Positions 15,446 to 24,457 of a DNA stretch of 36,397 bases are shown here, piece after piece. The notes under the pieces were generated by a model that ran no database searches, was not told the DNA's origin, and saw only the letters and a program-made list of their open reading frames with translations. The stretch is from an uncultured Pelagibacteraceae bacterium (GTDB taxonomy: Bacteria > Pseudomonadota > Alphaproteobacteria > Pelagibacterales > Pelagibacteraceae): assembly GCA_902603475.1 (NCBI GenBank), contig CACKUZ010000005.1:1-36397 (forward strand), given 5' to 3'. A program made the position numbers and the translations under genes. Position 1 is the stretch's first letter, and each line of letters starts with the position of its first letter.

Positions 15446-17404
15446 TCAATTTTTAAATAATTTTTTTGATTTATTTGCAATATTTGAAGATATTAACCCA
15501 AAATATTTATAAATATCTTTATAAGGAGCACTTTTCCCAAAAACATCAATTCCAAAAGTCATTCCATAATCACCTACATATTTTTTCCAACAATCACTTG
15601 AACCAGCTTCAATTGAAATTTTCAATTTAGTTTCTCTTAAAATTTTATCTTTATATTTATTTGATTGTAAGTCAAAAAGCTCCATACATGGCACTGATAT
15701 AACTTTTGAATATATATTATCTTTGGCCAATTTATGGCTGGTCTCTATAGCTAAGTCTACCTCAGAACCACTTGCTAAAATTGTTAGTTTAACTTTTTTG
15801 CTAGTTCTTAAAACCTCATAAGCACCCAATGAGCATTTATTGGTTTTTGAGTATTTATTTCTAATTGGATTAAGGTTTTGTCTGGTTAGGGATAGAATGC
15901 TTGGTGTCTTAAAACTCCTTAAAGCATGCTCCCAACATTCAATAGTTTCTAATCTATCTGCAGGTCTAAAAATATTAAGGTTGGGTATTGACCTTAATCC
16001 AGATAACTGTTCAATAGGTTGGTGCGTTGGTCCATCCTCTCCAAGACCAATAGAGTCATGTGTCATTACATATATAACCTGTTGTTCCATCATAGCTGCT
16101 AATCTTATTGATGGCTTGCAATAATCTGAAAAAATCAAAAAAGTTCCCCCGTAAGGTATTATTTTACTATGCAAGGCTAACCCATTCATAATTCCACACA
16201 TGGCATGTTCTCTAACTCCATAATGGATATAATTTCCGTTAAAATTTCTAGGTGTAATTATTTCATGATTTTTTGTCTTGGTGTTATTTGATCCAGCGAG
16301 ATCTGCCGATCCACCAATAAGTGTGTTACTTTTTTTAACAAGAGAGCTAATAATCGACTCCGAGGATTTTCTTGAAGCGAGAGTCTTATCTTCTTTTAAA
16401 GCTATTTTTTTTTCTTTTAAAGCAGAACTTATAAAATCATTTTTGAAAAATTTATTTATTTTACTTTTTTTCTTTTTATAAATTTTGTTCCATTTGTATT
16501 CTATTTTTTCTCCCTTTTTTCCAATTTCTCTCCAAATTTCTAATATATTTTTTGGAATTTGAAATGGTTTATAATTCCATCCTAATTCTCGACGCACCAA
16601 TTCAATCTCCTCAACACCCAACGGGCTTCCATGCGAAGAAGCTTTTCCAGATTTATTAGGTGATCCATAACCAATTTTAGTTTTGCAGGAAATAACAGAT
16701 GGTTTTTTTGCATTTTGAACTTTTTTGAGGGCTTTAAATATTTCATTTTCTTTATGACCATTAATTTCTATGTATTCCCAGCCATAACTTTCAAATCTTT
16801 TTTTAAAATTATCTGAAACCGCCAAACTTGTTGGTCCATCAATAGAAATAGAGTTATTATCAAATAACATTATTAGATTTTTAAGTTTTAGATGGCCGGC
16901 CAAACTCATAGATTCGTGACTTATACCTTCCATGAGACAGCCATCACCTGCGATTACATAAGTTTTATGATTTATAATATCTTTACCAATTTTGTTTTTC
17001 AAAATTTCCTCTGCTAATGCAAAACCAACTGCATTTGAAATTCCTTGACCCAAAGGACCTGTAGTTGTTTCAATGCCTGAGTTTTCAACATACTCAGGAT
17101 GACCTGCACAAATAGAATTTATCTGTCTAAAATTCTTAATATCTTTTAATTTAACACTTTTATAACCAGTTAAATAAAGTAAAGAGTAAAGTAACATTGA
17201 TCCATGACCAGCAGATAAAACGAATCTATCTCTATTTATCCAGCTTGGGTTCTTTGGATTAAACTTTAGAAAATATTTGAAAAGAATTGTAGAAACGTCA
17301 GCCATTCCCATAGGCATTCCGGGGTGTCCAGAATTAGCTTTTTGCACGGCCTCCATTGAAAGAGCGCGTATACAGTTAGACAAGGTTTTATTCAGTTCTC
17401 TCAA
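15446..17404 (-). CDS. tkt: Transketolase
   Basis: A 652-residue thiamine-diphosphate enzyme of the pentose-phosphate and Calvin-type carbon rearrangements. The N terminus has ALSMEAVQKANSGHPGMPMG, FVLSAGHGSMLLY and TTGPLGQGISNAVG. The ThDP motif begins GDGCLMEG, and DNNSISIDG follows. The pyrimidine domain shows GVREHAMCGIMNG and THDSIGLGEDGPTHQP. The start is a TTG preceded by AAAGGA at a good distance. It is the first gene of a long minus-strand run (tkt-gap-pgk-fba-thiE-efp-suhB) and diverges from the coiled-coil/zapA run. Confidence 0.96.
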   Translation of the reverse strand: MRELNKTLSNCIRALSMEAVQKANSGHPGMPMGMADVSTILFKYFLKFNPKNPSWINRDRFVLSAGHGSMLLYSLLYLTGYKSVKLKDIKNFRQINSICAGHPEYVENSGIETTTGPLGQGISNAVGFALAEEILKNKIGKDIINHKTYVIAGDGCLMEGISHESMSLAGHLKLKNLIMLFDNNSISIDGPTSLAVSDNFKKRFESYGWEYIEINGHKENEIFKALKKVQNAKKPSVISCKTKIGYGSPNKSGKASSHGSPLGVEEIELVRRELGWNYKPFQIPKNILEIWREIGKKGEKIEYKWNKIYKKKKSKINKFFKNDFISSALKEKKIALKEDKTLASRKSSESIISSLVKKSNTLIGGSADLAGSNNTKTKNHEIITPRNFNGNYIHYGVREHAMCGIMNGLALHSKIIPYGGTFLIFSDYCKPSIRLAAMMEQQVIYVMTHDSIGLGEDGPTHQPIEQLSGLRSIPNLNIFRPADRLETIECWEHALRSFKTPSILSLTRQNLNPIRNKYSKTNKCSLGAYEVLRTSKKVKLTILASGSEVDLAIETSHKLAKDNIYSKVISVPCMELFDLQSNKYKDKILRETKLKISIEAGSSDCWKKYVGDYGMTFGIDVFGKSAPYKDIYKYFGLISSNIANKSKKLFKN

Positions 17405-17442
17405 AAATTTATCCTTTGTAGACTTAGGTGAATCAATTTATT

Positions 17443-17448
17443 ATTATA
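17443..17448 (-). promoter_or_regulatory. Possible -10 element for tkt
   Basis: On the minus strand TATAAT lies 38 nt before the tkt TTG start, in the 53-nt divergent gap between tkt and the coiled-coil gene. This would give a leader of about 30 nt. The -35 region is weak. The same AT stretch could serve the opposite gene. Confidence 0.35.
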
Positions 17449-17457
17449 GATATATAT

Positions 17458-17781
17458 ATGAATTCAATTAGTGAAAAAGAAAAAAAATTATTAGAAACTT
17501 TAGATAAATTAAAAAATCTAGAAAATATAAAACCAGATAAAATTTTGGAGTTAGAAAATCTAGAAAATCAAAAAAATCAATTAGAAATTGAAAAAAAAGA
17601 AATAGAACAAAAATACAGTTCACTTCAGCAAGAAAATCAAACGCTTAAGCAGAAATTTGATGATTTTAAAAAAAAGGAGAGTGAGGAAAAAAAAAAAGAA
17701 GACCAATTCTCACAAAAAATTGATGAATTAAACCAAGAAACAGATAATTTGATGGAAGAAATTGATAAATGGCAAATGTAA
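17458..17781 (+). CDS. Small coiled-coil protein upstream of zapA (DUF4164-like)
   Basis: A 107-residue, almost wholly charged protein (Lys, Glu, Gln, Asn) with heptad-like spacing of Leu/Ile throughout, so a long coiled coil with no signal peptide. I chose the ATG at 17458; an upstream in-frame ATG at 17428 would add an untypical hydrophobic stub and run into the tkt promoter region. It overlaps zapA by 13 nt. In other alphaproteobacteria a DUF4164 coiled-coil gene lies between tkt and zapA, so the position suggests the same family. A role in division is inferred only from position. Confidence 0.65.
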   Translation: MNSISEKEKKLLETLDKLKNLENIKPDKILELENLENQKNQLEIEKKEIEQKYSSLQQENQTLKQKFDDFKKKESEEKKKEDQFSQKIDELNQETDNLMEEIDKWQM

Positions 17782-18215
17782 ATATTAAATTTAATGGTAA
17801 AGAATTTTTGTTATCTTGCGAAGATGGACAAGAAGAACACTTAGAAGAATTAGCTTTATATTTAAACGAAAAGTTTAGCAATCTTAAAAACTCTTTAGGA
17901 AACATAGGAGAAAATAAGCTTTTGCTTATAACATCTATTTCTGTATTAGATGAATATTATGAGACTAAAAAAAAAATAGATATTCAAAAAAAAGAAATAA
18001 ATAAAATCACTGAAAAATTCAAAGAACTTAAATCATTAGTTTATAATTACAGAGATTTAAAAGAAAAAGAAATTTCTGAATTAAGTAAAAATCAGGACAA
18101 TCTCAAAAATGAAATCGAAATCAATCAAAATAATTATGAAACTTTAGTTGATAAGACCACTCTTGAATTAGAAAATTTTATTAAAAGAAACGATCCAGAT
18201 TCCAAGATCCAATAA
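17769..18215 (+). CDS. zapA: Cell division protein ZapA
   Basis: Binds FtsZ and stabilises the Z ring in the cytoplasm. The N-terminal beta-rich head reads VNIKFNGKEFLLSCEDGQEEHLEELA, followed by LNEKF and KLLLITSISVLDEYYE, then a long charged coiled coil. At 148 residues it is longer than the E. coli protein because the coiled coil is extended. It overlaps the upstream coiled-coil gene by 13 nt and is followed after 5 nt by the folate cyclo-ligase gene. Confidence 0.85.
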   Translation: MANVNIKFNGKEFLLSCEDGQEEHLEELALYLNEKFSNLKNSLGNIGENKLLLITSISVLDEYYETKKKIDIQKKEINKITEKFKELKSLVYNYRDLKEKEISELSKNQDNLKNEIEINQNNYETLVDKTTLELENFIKRNDPDSKIQ

Positions 18216-18220
18216 TAAAA

Positions 18221-18766
18221 GTGTCTAAGAAAATTTTAAGAAAAAAATTAATTAATATTAGAAGAAATAATTTTCTAGGTCAGACTATATCTTTTGTTCG
18301 TTTTAAAAAAATATTAAAAAAATATAATTTAAAAAAAAATATAAATATTGGCGGTTATTATCCTGTAAATAGTGAGATCAGTTGTTTAGATGTTTTAGAA
18401 ATTTTAGAAAAGAATAATTTTAAAATATCTTTGCCTATTACTAAGAAAAATAATAATATGGACTTTTACGAATGGTCTTTTAAAGACTCACTTAAAGTAA
18501 GCCAGCAAGGTATTCCTGAGCCAAATACTAAAAAAAAAGTTATCCCAGATGTTTTGATTGTACCCCTTGTTGGATTTGATAGGTATAAATTTAGACTAGG
18601 ATATGGTGGTGGATTTTATGATAGATATATTAGTAAAATTCTTAAGTTTAAAAAAATTATGACAGTTGGTTTTGCTTTTTCATTTCAAGAAATTACAAAA
18701 ATCCCTATAAATAAATTTGATCAAAAGTTAAATTTTATTTTAACAGATAAAGAAATTTTTAGATGA
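18221..18766 (+). CDS. 5-formyltetrahydrofolate cyclo-ligase
   Basis: A 181-residue enzyme converting 5-formyl-THF to 5,10-methenyl-THF with ATP. The signatures are the basic N terminus (SKKILRKKLINIRR), the YYPVNSEI strand, PDVLIVPLVGFD and the RLGYGGGFYDRY nucleotide motif. It starts with GTG and overlaps the next gene by 4 nt. In many proteobacteria the 6S RNA gene lies between zapA and this gene; here only 5 nt separate them. Confidence 0.92.
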   Translation: MSKKILRKKLINIRRNNFLGQTISFVRFKKILKKYNLKKNINIGGYYPVNSEISCLDVLEILEKNNFKISLPITKKNNNMDFYEWSFKDSLKVSQQGIPEPNTKKKVIPDVLIVPLVGFDRYKFRLGYGGGFYDRYISKILKFKKIMTVGFAFSFQEITKIPINKFDQKLNFILTDKEIFR

Positions 18767-19569
18767 ATATTTTATTTTTAGGAGATATAGTTGGAAACAG
18801 TGGCTGTAATGCAGTAAAAAAATTTTTACCAAATATTATTAAATCAGAAAAAATAAACTTTGTTATCGTAAATGGTGAGAATGCTGCAAAAGAAGGTGTT
18901 GGTATCACAGAGAATATCGTTAATGAATTATTAAGTTGTGGAGTTGATGTTATTACAACTGGTAATCATGTCTGGGATCAAAAAGAAACATTGGAATTAA
19001 TTAAAAAACAAAAAAGACTTCTACGACCATTAAACTTATCAAACGATGCTCCAGGTAATGGTTTTGGTATTTACGATTCTATTGGTGGCTATAAAGTTGG
19101 CGTATTAAACTTAATGGGAAATGTTTTTATGAAAAAATGTGATGATGTCTTTGTAAAAAGCAGAGAATTTTTAGATCAAAATACAAAAAAAGAAAAATAT
19201 GATTTTCTAATAGTTGACTTCCATGGTGAAATTACTAGCGAAAAAATGGCTATTGGCCATGTATTTGATGGTCATGCAACGTTTGTAGTAGGCACCCATA
19301 CTCATGTACCTACAAACGACGGAAGAGTTCTAAATAAGGGAACTGCATATTTAACAGATGCAGGAATGTGTGGTGATTATAACTCTGTTATTGGGATGAA
19401 TGCTGAAAATTCTATTAATAGGTTTTACAAAAGAGAGTCCACTAAACATTATCCAGCTGAGGGAGAAGCCTCACTTTGTGGAGCAATTATTGAAGCTAAT
19501 CCGAAAAATGGTTTGGCATTAAATATCAGTCAGTTTATATTCGGTGGTCAACTTCAGAAAGACAATTAA
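18763..19569 (+). CDS. YmdB-type metallophosphoesterase (TIGR00282 family)
   Basis: A 268-residue metallophosphoesterase. Metal-ligand motifs in order: FLGDIVG (Asp), VNGENAA, TTGNHVWDQKE (Asn-His), DFHGE (His) and GTHTHVPT (two His). Bacillus YmdB hydrolyses 2',3'-cyclic nucleotides and affects RNA turnover and development; the substrate here is unverified. It sits between folate cyclo-ligase and yebC. Confidence 0.9.
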   Translation: MNILFLGDIVGNSGCNAVKKFLPNIIKSEKINFVIVNGENAAKEGVGITENIVNELLSCGVDVITTGNHVWDQKETLELIKKQKRLLRPLNLSNDAPGNGFGIYDSIGGYKVGVLNLMGNVFMKKCDDVFVKSREFLDQNTKKEKYDFLIVDFHGEITSEKMAIGHVFDGHATFVVGTHTHVPTNDGRVLNKGTAYLTDAGMCGDYNSVIGMNAENSINRFYKRESTKHYPAEGEASLCGAIIEANPKNGLALNISQFIFGGQLQKDN

Positions 19570-19572
19570 ATC

Positions 19573-20286
19573 ATGGCAGGTCATTCTCATTGGGCAGGTA
19601 TCAAACATAAAAAAGGAAAGGCAGACAAACAAAGATCTGCTATTTTTTCAAAACTATCAAGGGAAATTACAGTAGCCGCAAAACTTGGTGATAAAAATCC
19701 AGATATGAATTCGAGGTTAAGATCTGCAATTCAGGCTGCCAGATCAGCAAACATGCCTAAAGATAATATAGAGAGAGCTATTGATAAATCATCAATAGCG
19801 GCAGACACTAATTTTGAAAATATCAGATATGAGGGATTTGGACCATCAAAAACAGCAATAGTAGTTATCACATTAACAGATAATAAAAATAGAAGTGCAT
19901 CAAATCTCAGAACAATTTTTCAAAAATATGGTGGAGGACTTGGTACTCAAGGTTCTGCATCACACAATTTTCTTCAATTAGGTGTTATAAAAATAAGAAA
20001 AGAAGAAATTGAGGAAGAAAAAGTTTTTAATCTAGCAACCGATGCCGGAGCTAATGATTGTATATTTCATGATGATTACTATGAAATTCACACTAATAAA
20101 GACGAGATATACGATGTGAAAAATATATTAGAAAAAGAAATTTCTAATTTTATATCTACAGAAATAGAGTGGGTTCCTATAAATAAAATTAAACTAAATG
20201 ATGAAGACAAAGAAAAAATGATTAAGTTTTTGGAAATTTTAGAAGAAGATGATGATGTTCAAAATGTTTTTACAAATGCAATTTAA
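19573..20286 (+). CDS. yebC: YebC/PmpR family protein
   Basis: A 237-residue protein opening MAGHSHWAGIKHKKGKADK, the YebC hallmark, with RSAIQAARSANMPKDNIERAI, then YEGFGPSKTAIVV and NLRTIFQKYGGGLG. The family was annotated as transcriptional regulators; recent work links YebC proteins to translation of proline-rich sequences, a task shared with EF-P, also encoded here. It precedes a RuvC-like gene, the ancestral yebC-ruvC order. Confidence 0.94.
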   Translation: MAGHSHWAGIKHKKGKADKQRSAIFSKLSREITVAAKLGDKNPDMNSRLRSAIQAARSANMPKDNIERAIDKSSIAADTNFENIRYEGFGPSKTAIVVITLTDNKNRSASNLRTIFQKYGGGLGTQGSASHNFLQLGVIKIRKEEIEEEKVFNLATDAGANDCIFHDDYYEIHTNKDEIYDVKNILEKEISNFISTEIEWVPINKIKLNDEDKEKMIKFLEILEEDDDVQNVFTNAI

Positions 20287-20295
20287 CTTAATTTT

Positions 20296-20784
20296 ATGTT
20301 AATAATCGGAATAGACCCTGGAATAACTGGTGCAATTTGTTTTTTTGAAGATGGAGAATTAAAGGATGTAATTGACATGCCTACTATGGCATCAGGTAAT
20401 AAAAATAAAAAGCAAATTAATGGTAGCCAAATATTCAACGAAATATCTTCAAGGATTCGAAAACACAAATCTGAGAATATAAATGTAGTGGTAGAGCAGG
20501 TTTCAGCAATGCCCGGACAAGGTGTTACCAGTATGTTCAATTTTGGACAATCATTTGGAGTTTTGAAAGGTGTTTGTGCTGCAATGCAACTACCAATTTT
20601 TTTTGTGAGGCCGGCCAAATGGAAAAAGTATTATGATTTAATAAATTCTCAAAAAGATTCAAGCAGAGTTAAAGCAATTGAAATGTTCCCTAAGTTTTCA
20701 TCAATGTTATCTCGAAAAAAAGATACTAATAAAGCAGATGCAATATTAATTGCCAATTATCATCTAAATTCACAAGAAAAATAA
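20296..20784 (+). CDS. RuvC-like Holliday-junction nuclease, phage-type variant
   Basis: A 162-residue RNase H-fold protein. Acidic residues fit the RuvC catalytic set: Asp7 in IIGIDPGITGA, Glu67 in VVVEQV, and Asp143 and Asp148 in KKDTNKADAILIA. The interior MPGQGVTSMFNFGQSFGVLKGV and RPAKWKKYY are not from E. coli-type RuvC but look like the phage/organelle-like RuvC group. The gene lies where ruvC normally is (after yebC, before tolQ), yet ruvA and ruvB are absent from the locus. It likely cleaves branched DNA; whether it replaces true RuvC is inference. Confidence 0.75.
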   Translation: MLIIGIDPGITGAICFFEDGELKDVIDMPTMASGNKNKKQINGSQIFNEISSRIRKHKSENINVVVEQVSAMPGQGVTSMFNFGQSFGVLKGVCAAMQLPIFFVRPAKWKKYYDLINSQKDSSRVKAIEMFPKFSSMLSRKKDTNKADAILIANYHLNSQEK

Positions 20785-20841
20785 AATAAAGCTTACTTTT
20801 AAAGACAAATTCATGACACATTTTAGTGTGAAATCAATTAA

Positions 20842-21516
20842 ATGGATGCAGATATAACTTCTCAAGCAGTAGGATTAGCAAGCAATACAGATTTTTCAAT
20901 TTTAAGTTTATTTTTGAGAGCTGACTTTATCGTTAAATCTGTTATTATCATTCTAATCGCTAGCTCAGTTTATTCCTGGGCGATAATTTTCAATAAAATC
21001 ATAATGTTTAGAAGAATTAATAAAGACTCTGAAGATTTTGAAGAAAGATTTTGGAAGTCTAAGTCTGCAGAAACATTTTATAATAGTTTGCCAGCAGCAT
21101 TAGACAATCCAATGGCCCAATTATTTAAAGACTCAATGCAAGCTGTTATGAAATCAAGATCGAAAACAAATATAAGCCAAAGACTTGAAAATATATTGGA
21201 AGTAAATATTGAAAAGCAAATGAATGTTGTTAACAACAAATTTACTTTTCTTGCAACAGTAGGATCTACAGCACCGTTTATTGGATTATTTGGAACAGTT
21301 TGGGGAATAATGAATTCTTTTCAATCAATTGCTATATCAAGAAATACTAGTTTAGCTATTGTAGCCCCTGGAATTGCTGAAGCATTATTTGCAACTGCTC
21401 TAGGTTTGTTGGCTGCAATACCAGCTGTAATTGCTTATAATAAATTTGGCAATGACTCTAAAAAATATTCACAAAAATTAGAAAATTTTTCAAAAAGATT
21501 TATTTCAATAATTTAA
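20842..21516 (+). CDS. tolQ: Tol-Pal system proton-channel subunit TolQ
   Basis: A 224-residue inner-membrane protein of the MotA/TolQ/ExbB family with three membrane helices (about residues 30-53, 135-160 and 170-195). The conserved FLATVGSTAPFIGLFGTVWGI and APGIAEALFATALGLLAAIPAV segments form the channel. It works with TolR to energise TolA in outer-membrane constriction at division. It starts after a 57-nt gap, so it probably begins the tol transcription unit. Confidence 0.95.
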   Translation: MDADITSQAVGLASNTDFSILSLFLRADFIVKSVIIILIASSVYSWAIIFNKIIMFRRINKDSEDFEERFWKSKSAETFYNSLPAALDNPMAQLFKDSMQAVMKSRSKTNISQRLENILEVNIEKQMNVVNNKFTFLATVGSTAPFIGLFGTVWGIMNSFQSIAISRNTSLAIVAPGIAEALFATALGLLAAIPAVIAYNKFGNDSKKYSQKLENFSKRFISII

Positions 21517-21517
21517 T

Positions 21518-21934
21518 ATGGCATTTAACTTAAAGCGCTCAGAAAGAGAACCAATGAGTGAAATAAATGTAACCCCCTTCGTTGATGTAATGCTTGTTCT
21601 TTTAATTATTTTTATGGTTACGGCACCCTTGCTTACTGTTGGAGTACAAGTTGATTTACCTGAAACCTCAGCTGATACTCTGCCTGAAGAAAGTGAGCCT
21701 CTCACATTAACTATTAATTCAAAAGGTGAGGTTTTTATTCAAGAGACAAAAATTGAATTTGACAACTTAATCAAAAAAATTTTAGCTGTGTCCAATAATA
21801 GAACTGATACAAGAATTTATGTAAGAGGCGATAAAACAATTAACTATGGAAGAGTATTAGAGGTAATGGGTAAACTTTCAGGATCAGGATTCACTAAAGT
21901 TGCCCTAATATCTGAGCCATACAAAGAGAGATAG
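21518..21934 (+). CDS. tolR: Tol-Pal system subunit TolR
   Basis: A 138-residue ExbD/TolR protein. INVTPFVDVMLVLLIIFMV forms the single membrane helix with the proton-path Asp23. A periplasmic domain follows with VDLPET near residue 46 and YVRGDKTINYGRVLEVM toward the end. It lies 1 nt after tolQ, and tolA follows after 2 nt. Confidence 0.95.
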   Translation: MAFNLKRSEREPMSEINVTPFVDVMLVLLIIFMVTAPLLTVGVQVDLPETSADTLPEESEPLTLTINSKGEVFIQETKIEFDNLIKKILAVSNNRTDTRIYVRGDKTINYGRVLEVMGKLSGSGFTKVALISEPYKER

Positions 21935-21936
21935 TA

Positions 21937-23004
21937 TTGCTTAAAAAAATTTCATTTAGTGGTTTTAAAAGTGGATTGAATGATTTTTCATTTGGAATGT
22001 TGTTTTCTGTAATTTTTCACGGGACAATATTTTTTGCTACAATATTTGCACTTCCATTCGTTGTTAAAAAACCTTTAGAATTAATGCCAATTGTTTCCGT
22101 TGAATTGATACAAATATCTGAGAAAACAAATATTCCATATGCGCCAAAGGCTGCAAAAATTATCGAAAAGGCAAAAAATGATAATAAAAAACTATTATCA
22201 GAGCAAGCACCACCAAAAGAAATAAAAAAAGAGGAAAAAAAGAAGGTAAAATTTGAAAATCAAAAAGATGAAATTGATTTATCAAAATCAAAAAAAGTAC
22301 CTATTCCTGATAAAAAACAAGAAAAAGTTAAGCTAGAAAAATCAGAGGCTGTTCCATTACCTGATAAAAAGTTAGAAAAAATAGAAACAAAACAAGAAAC
22401 TGAACAACAACCTTCAAAAGAGGATAAAAAAATAGTTGTTGAAAAAGAAAAAAGAAAAAAAATTGAAAAAAAAATTGAAAATGACGAAGTGATAAAAGAA
22501 TTTGCAAAAATTAAAAAACCTTTGAAAGATGAAAAGGCAAAACAAGTGTCGGAATATGAAAAAAAAGATATCGATGTTACCAAAATTAAAGGTTTAATTG
22601 CAAAGCAATATGAGAATATAGGAGAAGTTAAAAAAAAAGCAGAGGGAATTACACAATCTGATGATAAATCTATGAAGCTATCTAAATTGAGTGTAACTAC
22701 TGAATATGCAGTTAGACACCAAATTTACACATGTTGGTCAGTACCCACTGGGTTGCCATATAGTGAAGATTTACTGGTTACTGTGAAACTAAATTTAGAA
22801 AAGAATGGAATTGTAAAAAACTTTGAAATGTTGGATCATGTAAGGATGAATACACCTGGCGAAGGAGCTTTTTATCAAATAGCCCAAAGTGTAATTAGAG
22901 CGATTAGACTTTGCAACCCTATAAAAAATCTTCCAACAACAAGTTATGAAAAGTGGAAAACAATGATATTAAGATTTAATCCAATAGAAATGATGGGTGG
23001 ATGA
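21937..23004 (+). CDS. tolA: Tol-Pal system protein TolA
   Basis: A 355-residue protein that starts with TTG. One membrane helix (about residues 22-42) is followed by a long Lys/Glu-rich region (about 60-245) expected to be helical and to span the periplasm. A C-terminal globular domain (about 250-355) contains [22 protein letters not shown] and a Cys pair. Within the middle region an 18-residue unit beginning VPIPDKK (residue 121) is repeated at residue 139 as VPLPDKK. The last 4 nt overlap tolB. Confidence 0.9.
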   Translation: MLKKISFSGFKSGLNDFSFGMLFSVIFHGTIFFATIFALPFVVKKPLELMPIVSVELIQISEKTNIPYAPKAAKIIEKAKNDNKKLLSEQAPPKEIKKEEKKKVKFENQKDEIDLSKSKKVPIPDKKQEKVKLEKSEAVPLPDKKLEKIETKQETEQQPSKEDKKIVVEKEKRKKIEKKIENDEVIKEFAKIKKPLKDEKAKQVSEYEKKDIDVTKIKGLIAKQYENIGEVKKKAEGITQSDDKSMKLSKLSVTTEYAVRHQIYTCWSVPTGLPYSEDLLVTVKLNLEKNGIVKNFEMLDHVRMNTPGEGAFYQIAQSVIRAIRLCNPIKNLPTTSYEKWKTMILRFNPIEMMGG

Positions 23005-24362
23005 GAAATAAACTTTTATTATTTTTTGTCTTTTGTTTAATTATAAAGCCCAGCATATCTTATTCACTTGTTGAAATTGATATAACAAGAGGAAATCTTG
23101 ATCCTTTACCAATTTCTGTTTCTCCTTTCTTTGCAGATGAAATCTCCAAAGAAAAAATTAAAAATAATTTAGATATAGATAACTTAGGATTAGAAATTTC
23201 AAAAGTGATAGAGAATAATTTAAGTAAAACTGGATTATTTGATACTCTGGATAAAGAGTCATTCTTGCAAAAGCCAGATATCGCACATTTAAAACCAAGA
23301 TTCGAAGATTGGGCTTTAATTAAATCTCAAGTTTTAATCACAGGAAAAGTTAATTTTAAAACAATTAATGATAAAGATTATATCAAAATTGAATTTAAAC
23401 TTTGGGATATTCTAGGAGCAAAAATGGTCGATGGCTTCTCTTTAACCACAGTTCCAACAAACTGGAGAAGAGTTGGACATAAAATTTCTGACAAGGTGTA
23501 TGAGCGATTAACTGGTGAAAGTGGTTATTTTGATACAAGAATAATATATGTTGCAGAAGAGGGACCCAAAACCCAAAGAGTAAAAAAATTAGCTATAATG
23601 GATCAAGATGGATTTAATACAAAATATTTAACTTTAGGAAATGAGCTAGTATTAACCCCAAGATTTAATCCAACAAATCAAATGGTAACTTATCTTTCAT
23701 ACTTTAGAAATATGCCTAGAGTTTATCTTTTGAATATTGAGACAGGCAAGCAAGAGGTAGTTGGAGATTTTCCTGGAATGACATTTGCCCCAAGATTTTC
23801 TCCAGATGGAAAAAAAATTATAATGAGTTTAGCAAAAGATGGTAATTCAGAAATTTGGGTTAGAAATTTAGAGACTAATATACAAGAAAAACTAACTGAC
23901 CATCCATCTATAGATACATCGCCTTCTTACTCGCCTGATGGCAAATATATTACATTTAATTCTGACAGAAGTGGCTATCAGCAAATTTATGTGATGAGAA
24001 GCGATGGATCAAAAGTTAAAAGAATATCATTTGGAAAGGGAATTTATGGTACTCCTGTATGGTCACCTAGAGGAGATTTAATAGCTTTTACAAAACTTCA
24101 TAAAGGTAAATTTTTTATCGGAGTTATGAGAACAGATGGAACAGGAGAAAGATTGCTTACAGAAAATTTTTATCAAGAGGCACCTTCATGGTCTCCAAAT
24201 GGAAGAATAATCATTTTTTATAGAGAAACAAAAACTGACGATAAAGGACAGGGATTTTCAGCAAAATTATGGTCAATTGATTTAACTGGATACAACGAGA
24301 GGTTGGTGCCAACGGAGACGGATGGTTCTGACCCATCATGGTCTTCTTTATTAGGAAATTAA
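23001..24362 (+). CDS. tolB: Tol-Pal system beta-propeller protein TolB
   Basis: A 453-residue periplasmic protein with a signal peptide in the first 20 or so residues. An N-terminal alpha/beta domain (to about 160) is followed by a six-bladed WD40-like (PD40) propeller. Repeated blade signatures are visible, such as [44 protein letters not shown] and [14 protein letters not shown]. It binds Pal and helps move it during division. tolA overlaps its start; pal follows after 95 nt. Confidence 0.95.
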   Translation: MRNKLLLFFVFCLIIKPSISYSLVEIDITRGNLDPLPISVSPFFADEISKEKIKNNLDIDNLGLEISKVIENNLSKTGLFDTLDKESFLQKPDIAHLKPRFEDWALIKSQVLITGKVNFKTINDKDYIKIEFKLWDILGAKMVDGFSLTTVPTNWRRVGHKISDKVYERLTGESGYFDTRIIYVAEEGPKTQRVKKLAIMDQDGFNTKYLTLGNELVLTPRFNPTNQMVTYLSYFRNMPRVYLLNIETGKQEVVGDFPGMTFAPRFSPDGKKIIMSLAKDGNSEIWVRNLETNIQEKLTDHPSIDTSPSYSPDGKYITFNSDRSGYQQIYVMRSDGSKVKRISFGKGIYGTPVWSPRGDLIAFTKLHKGKFFIGVMRTDGTGERLLTENFYQEAPSWSPNGRIIIFYRETKTDDKGQGFSAKLWSIDLTGYNERLVPTETDGSDPSWSSLLGN

Positions 24363-24447
24363 AGAAAATTTAAGATTTTGTTAAATTTGGTTGATTTTTC
24401 TGGACAAAACATCTAATTACATGATTAAGTTCATAATATTCTATTGA

Positions 24448-24457
24448 AGGAGCAAAA
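24448..24457 (+). promoter_or_regulatory. Strong ribosome-binding site of pal
   Basis: GAAGGAG followed by CAAAA and the pal ATG is one of the few clear Shine-Dalgarno sequences in the window. It fits an abundant lipoprotein translated independently of tolB, which ends 95 nt earlier. Confidence 0.6.

Noticed and set aside
17428..17457. Upstream ATG for the coiled-coil gene before zapA
   Set aside because: It would add ten hydrophobic residues untypical of the protein and occupy the divergent promoter space; the ATG at 17458 is preferred.
20811..20829. ACAC-TTTTA-GTGT small hairpin before tolQ, considered as an operator
   Set aside because: The stem is only 4-5 bp, with no second copy and no known regulator; chance is sufficient.
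22260..22583. Ser/Phe-rich minus-strand open frame opposite tolA
   Set aside because: It is the complement of the Lys/Glu-rich TolA stalk, and low complexity explains the open frame.
24363..24457. Possible promoter (TGGACA or TTGATT) in the tolB-pal gap
   Set aside because: No -10 hexamer at a proper distance from either candidate -35; a promoter is likely but cannot be placed.
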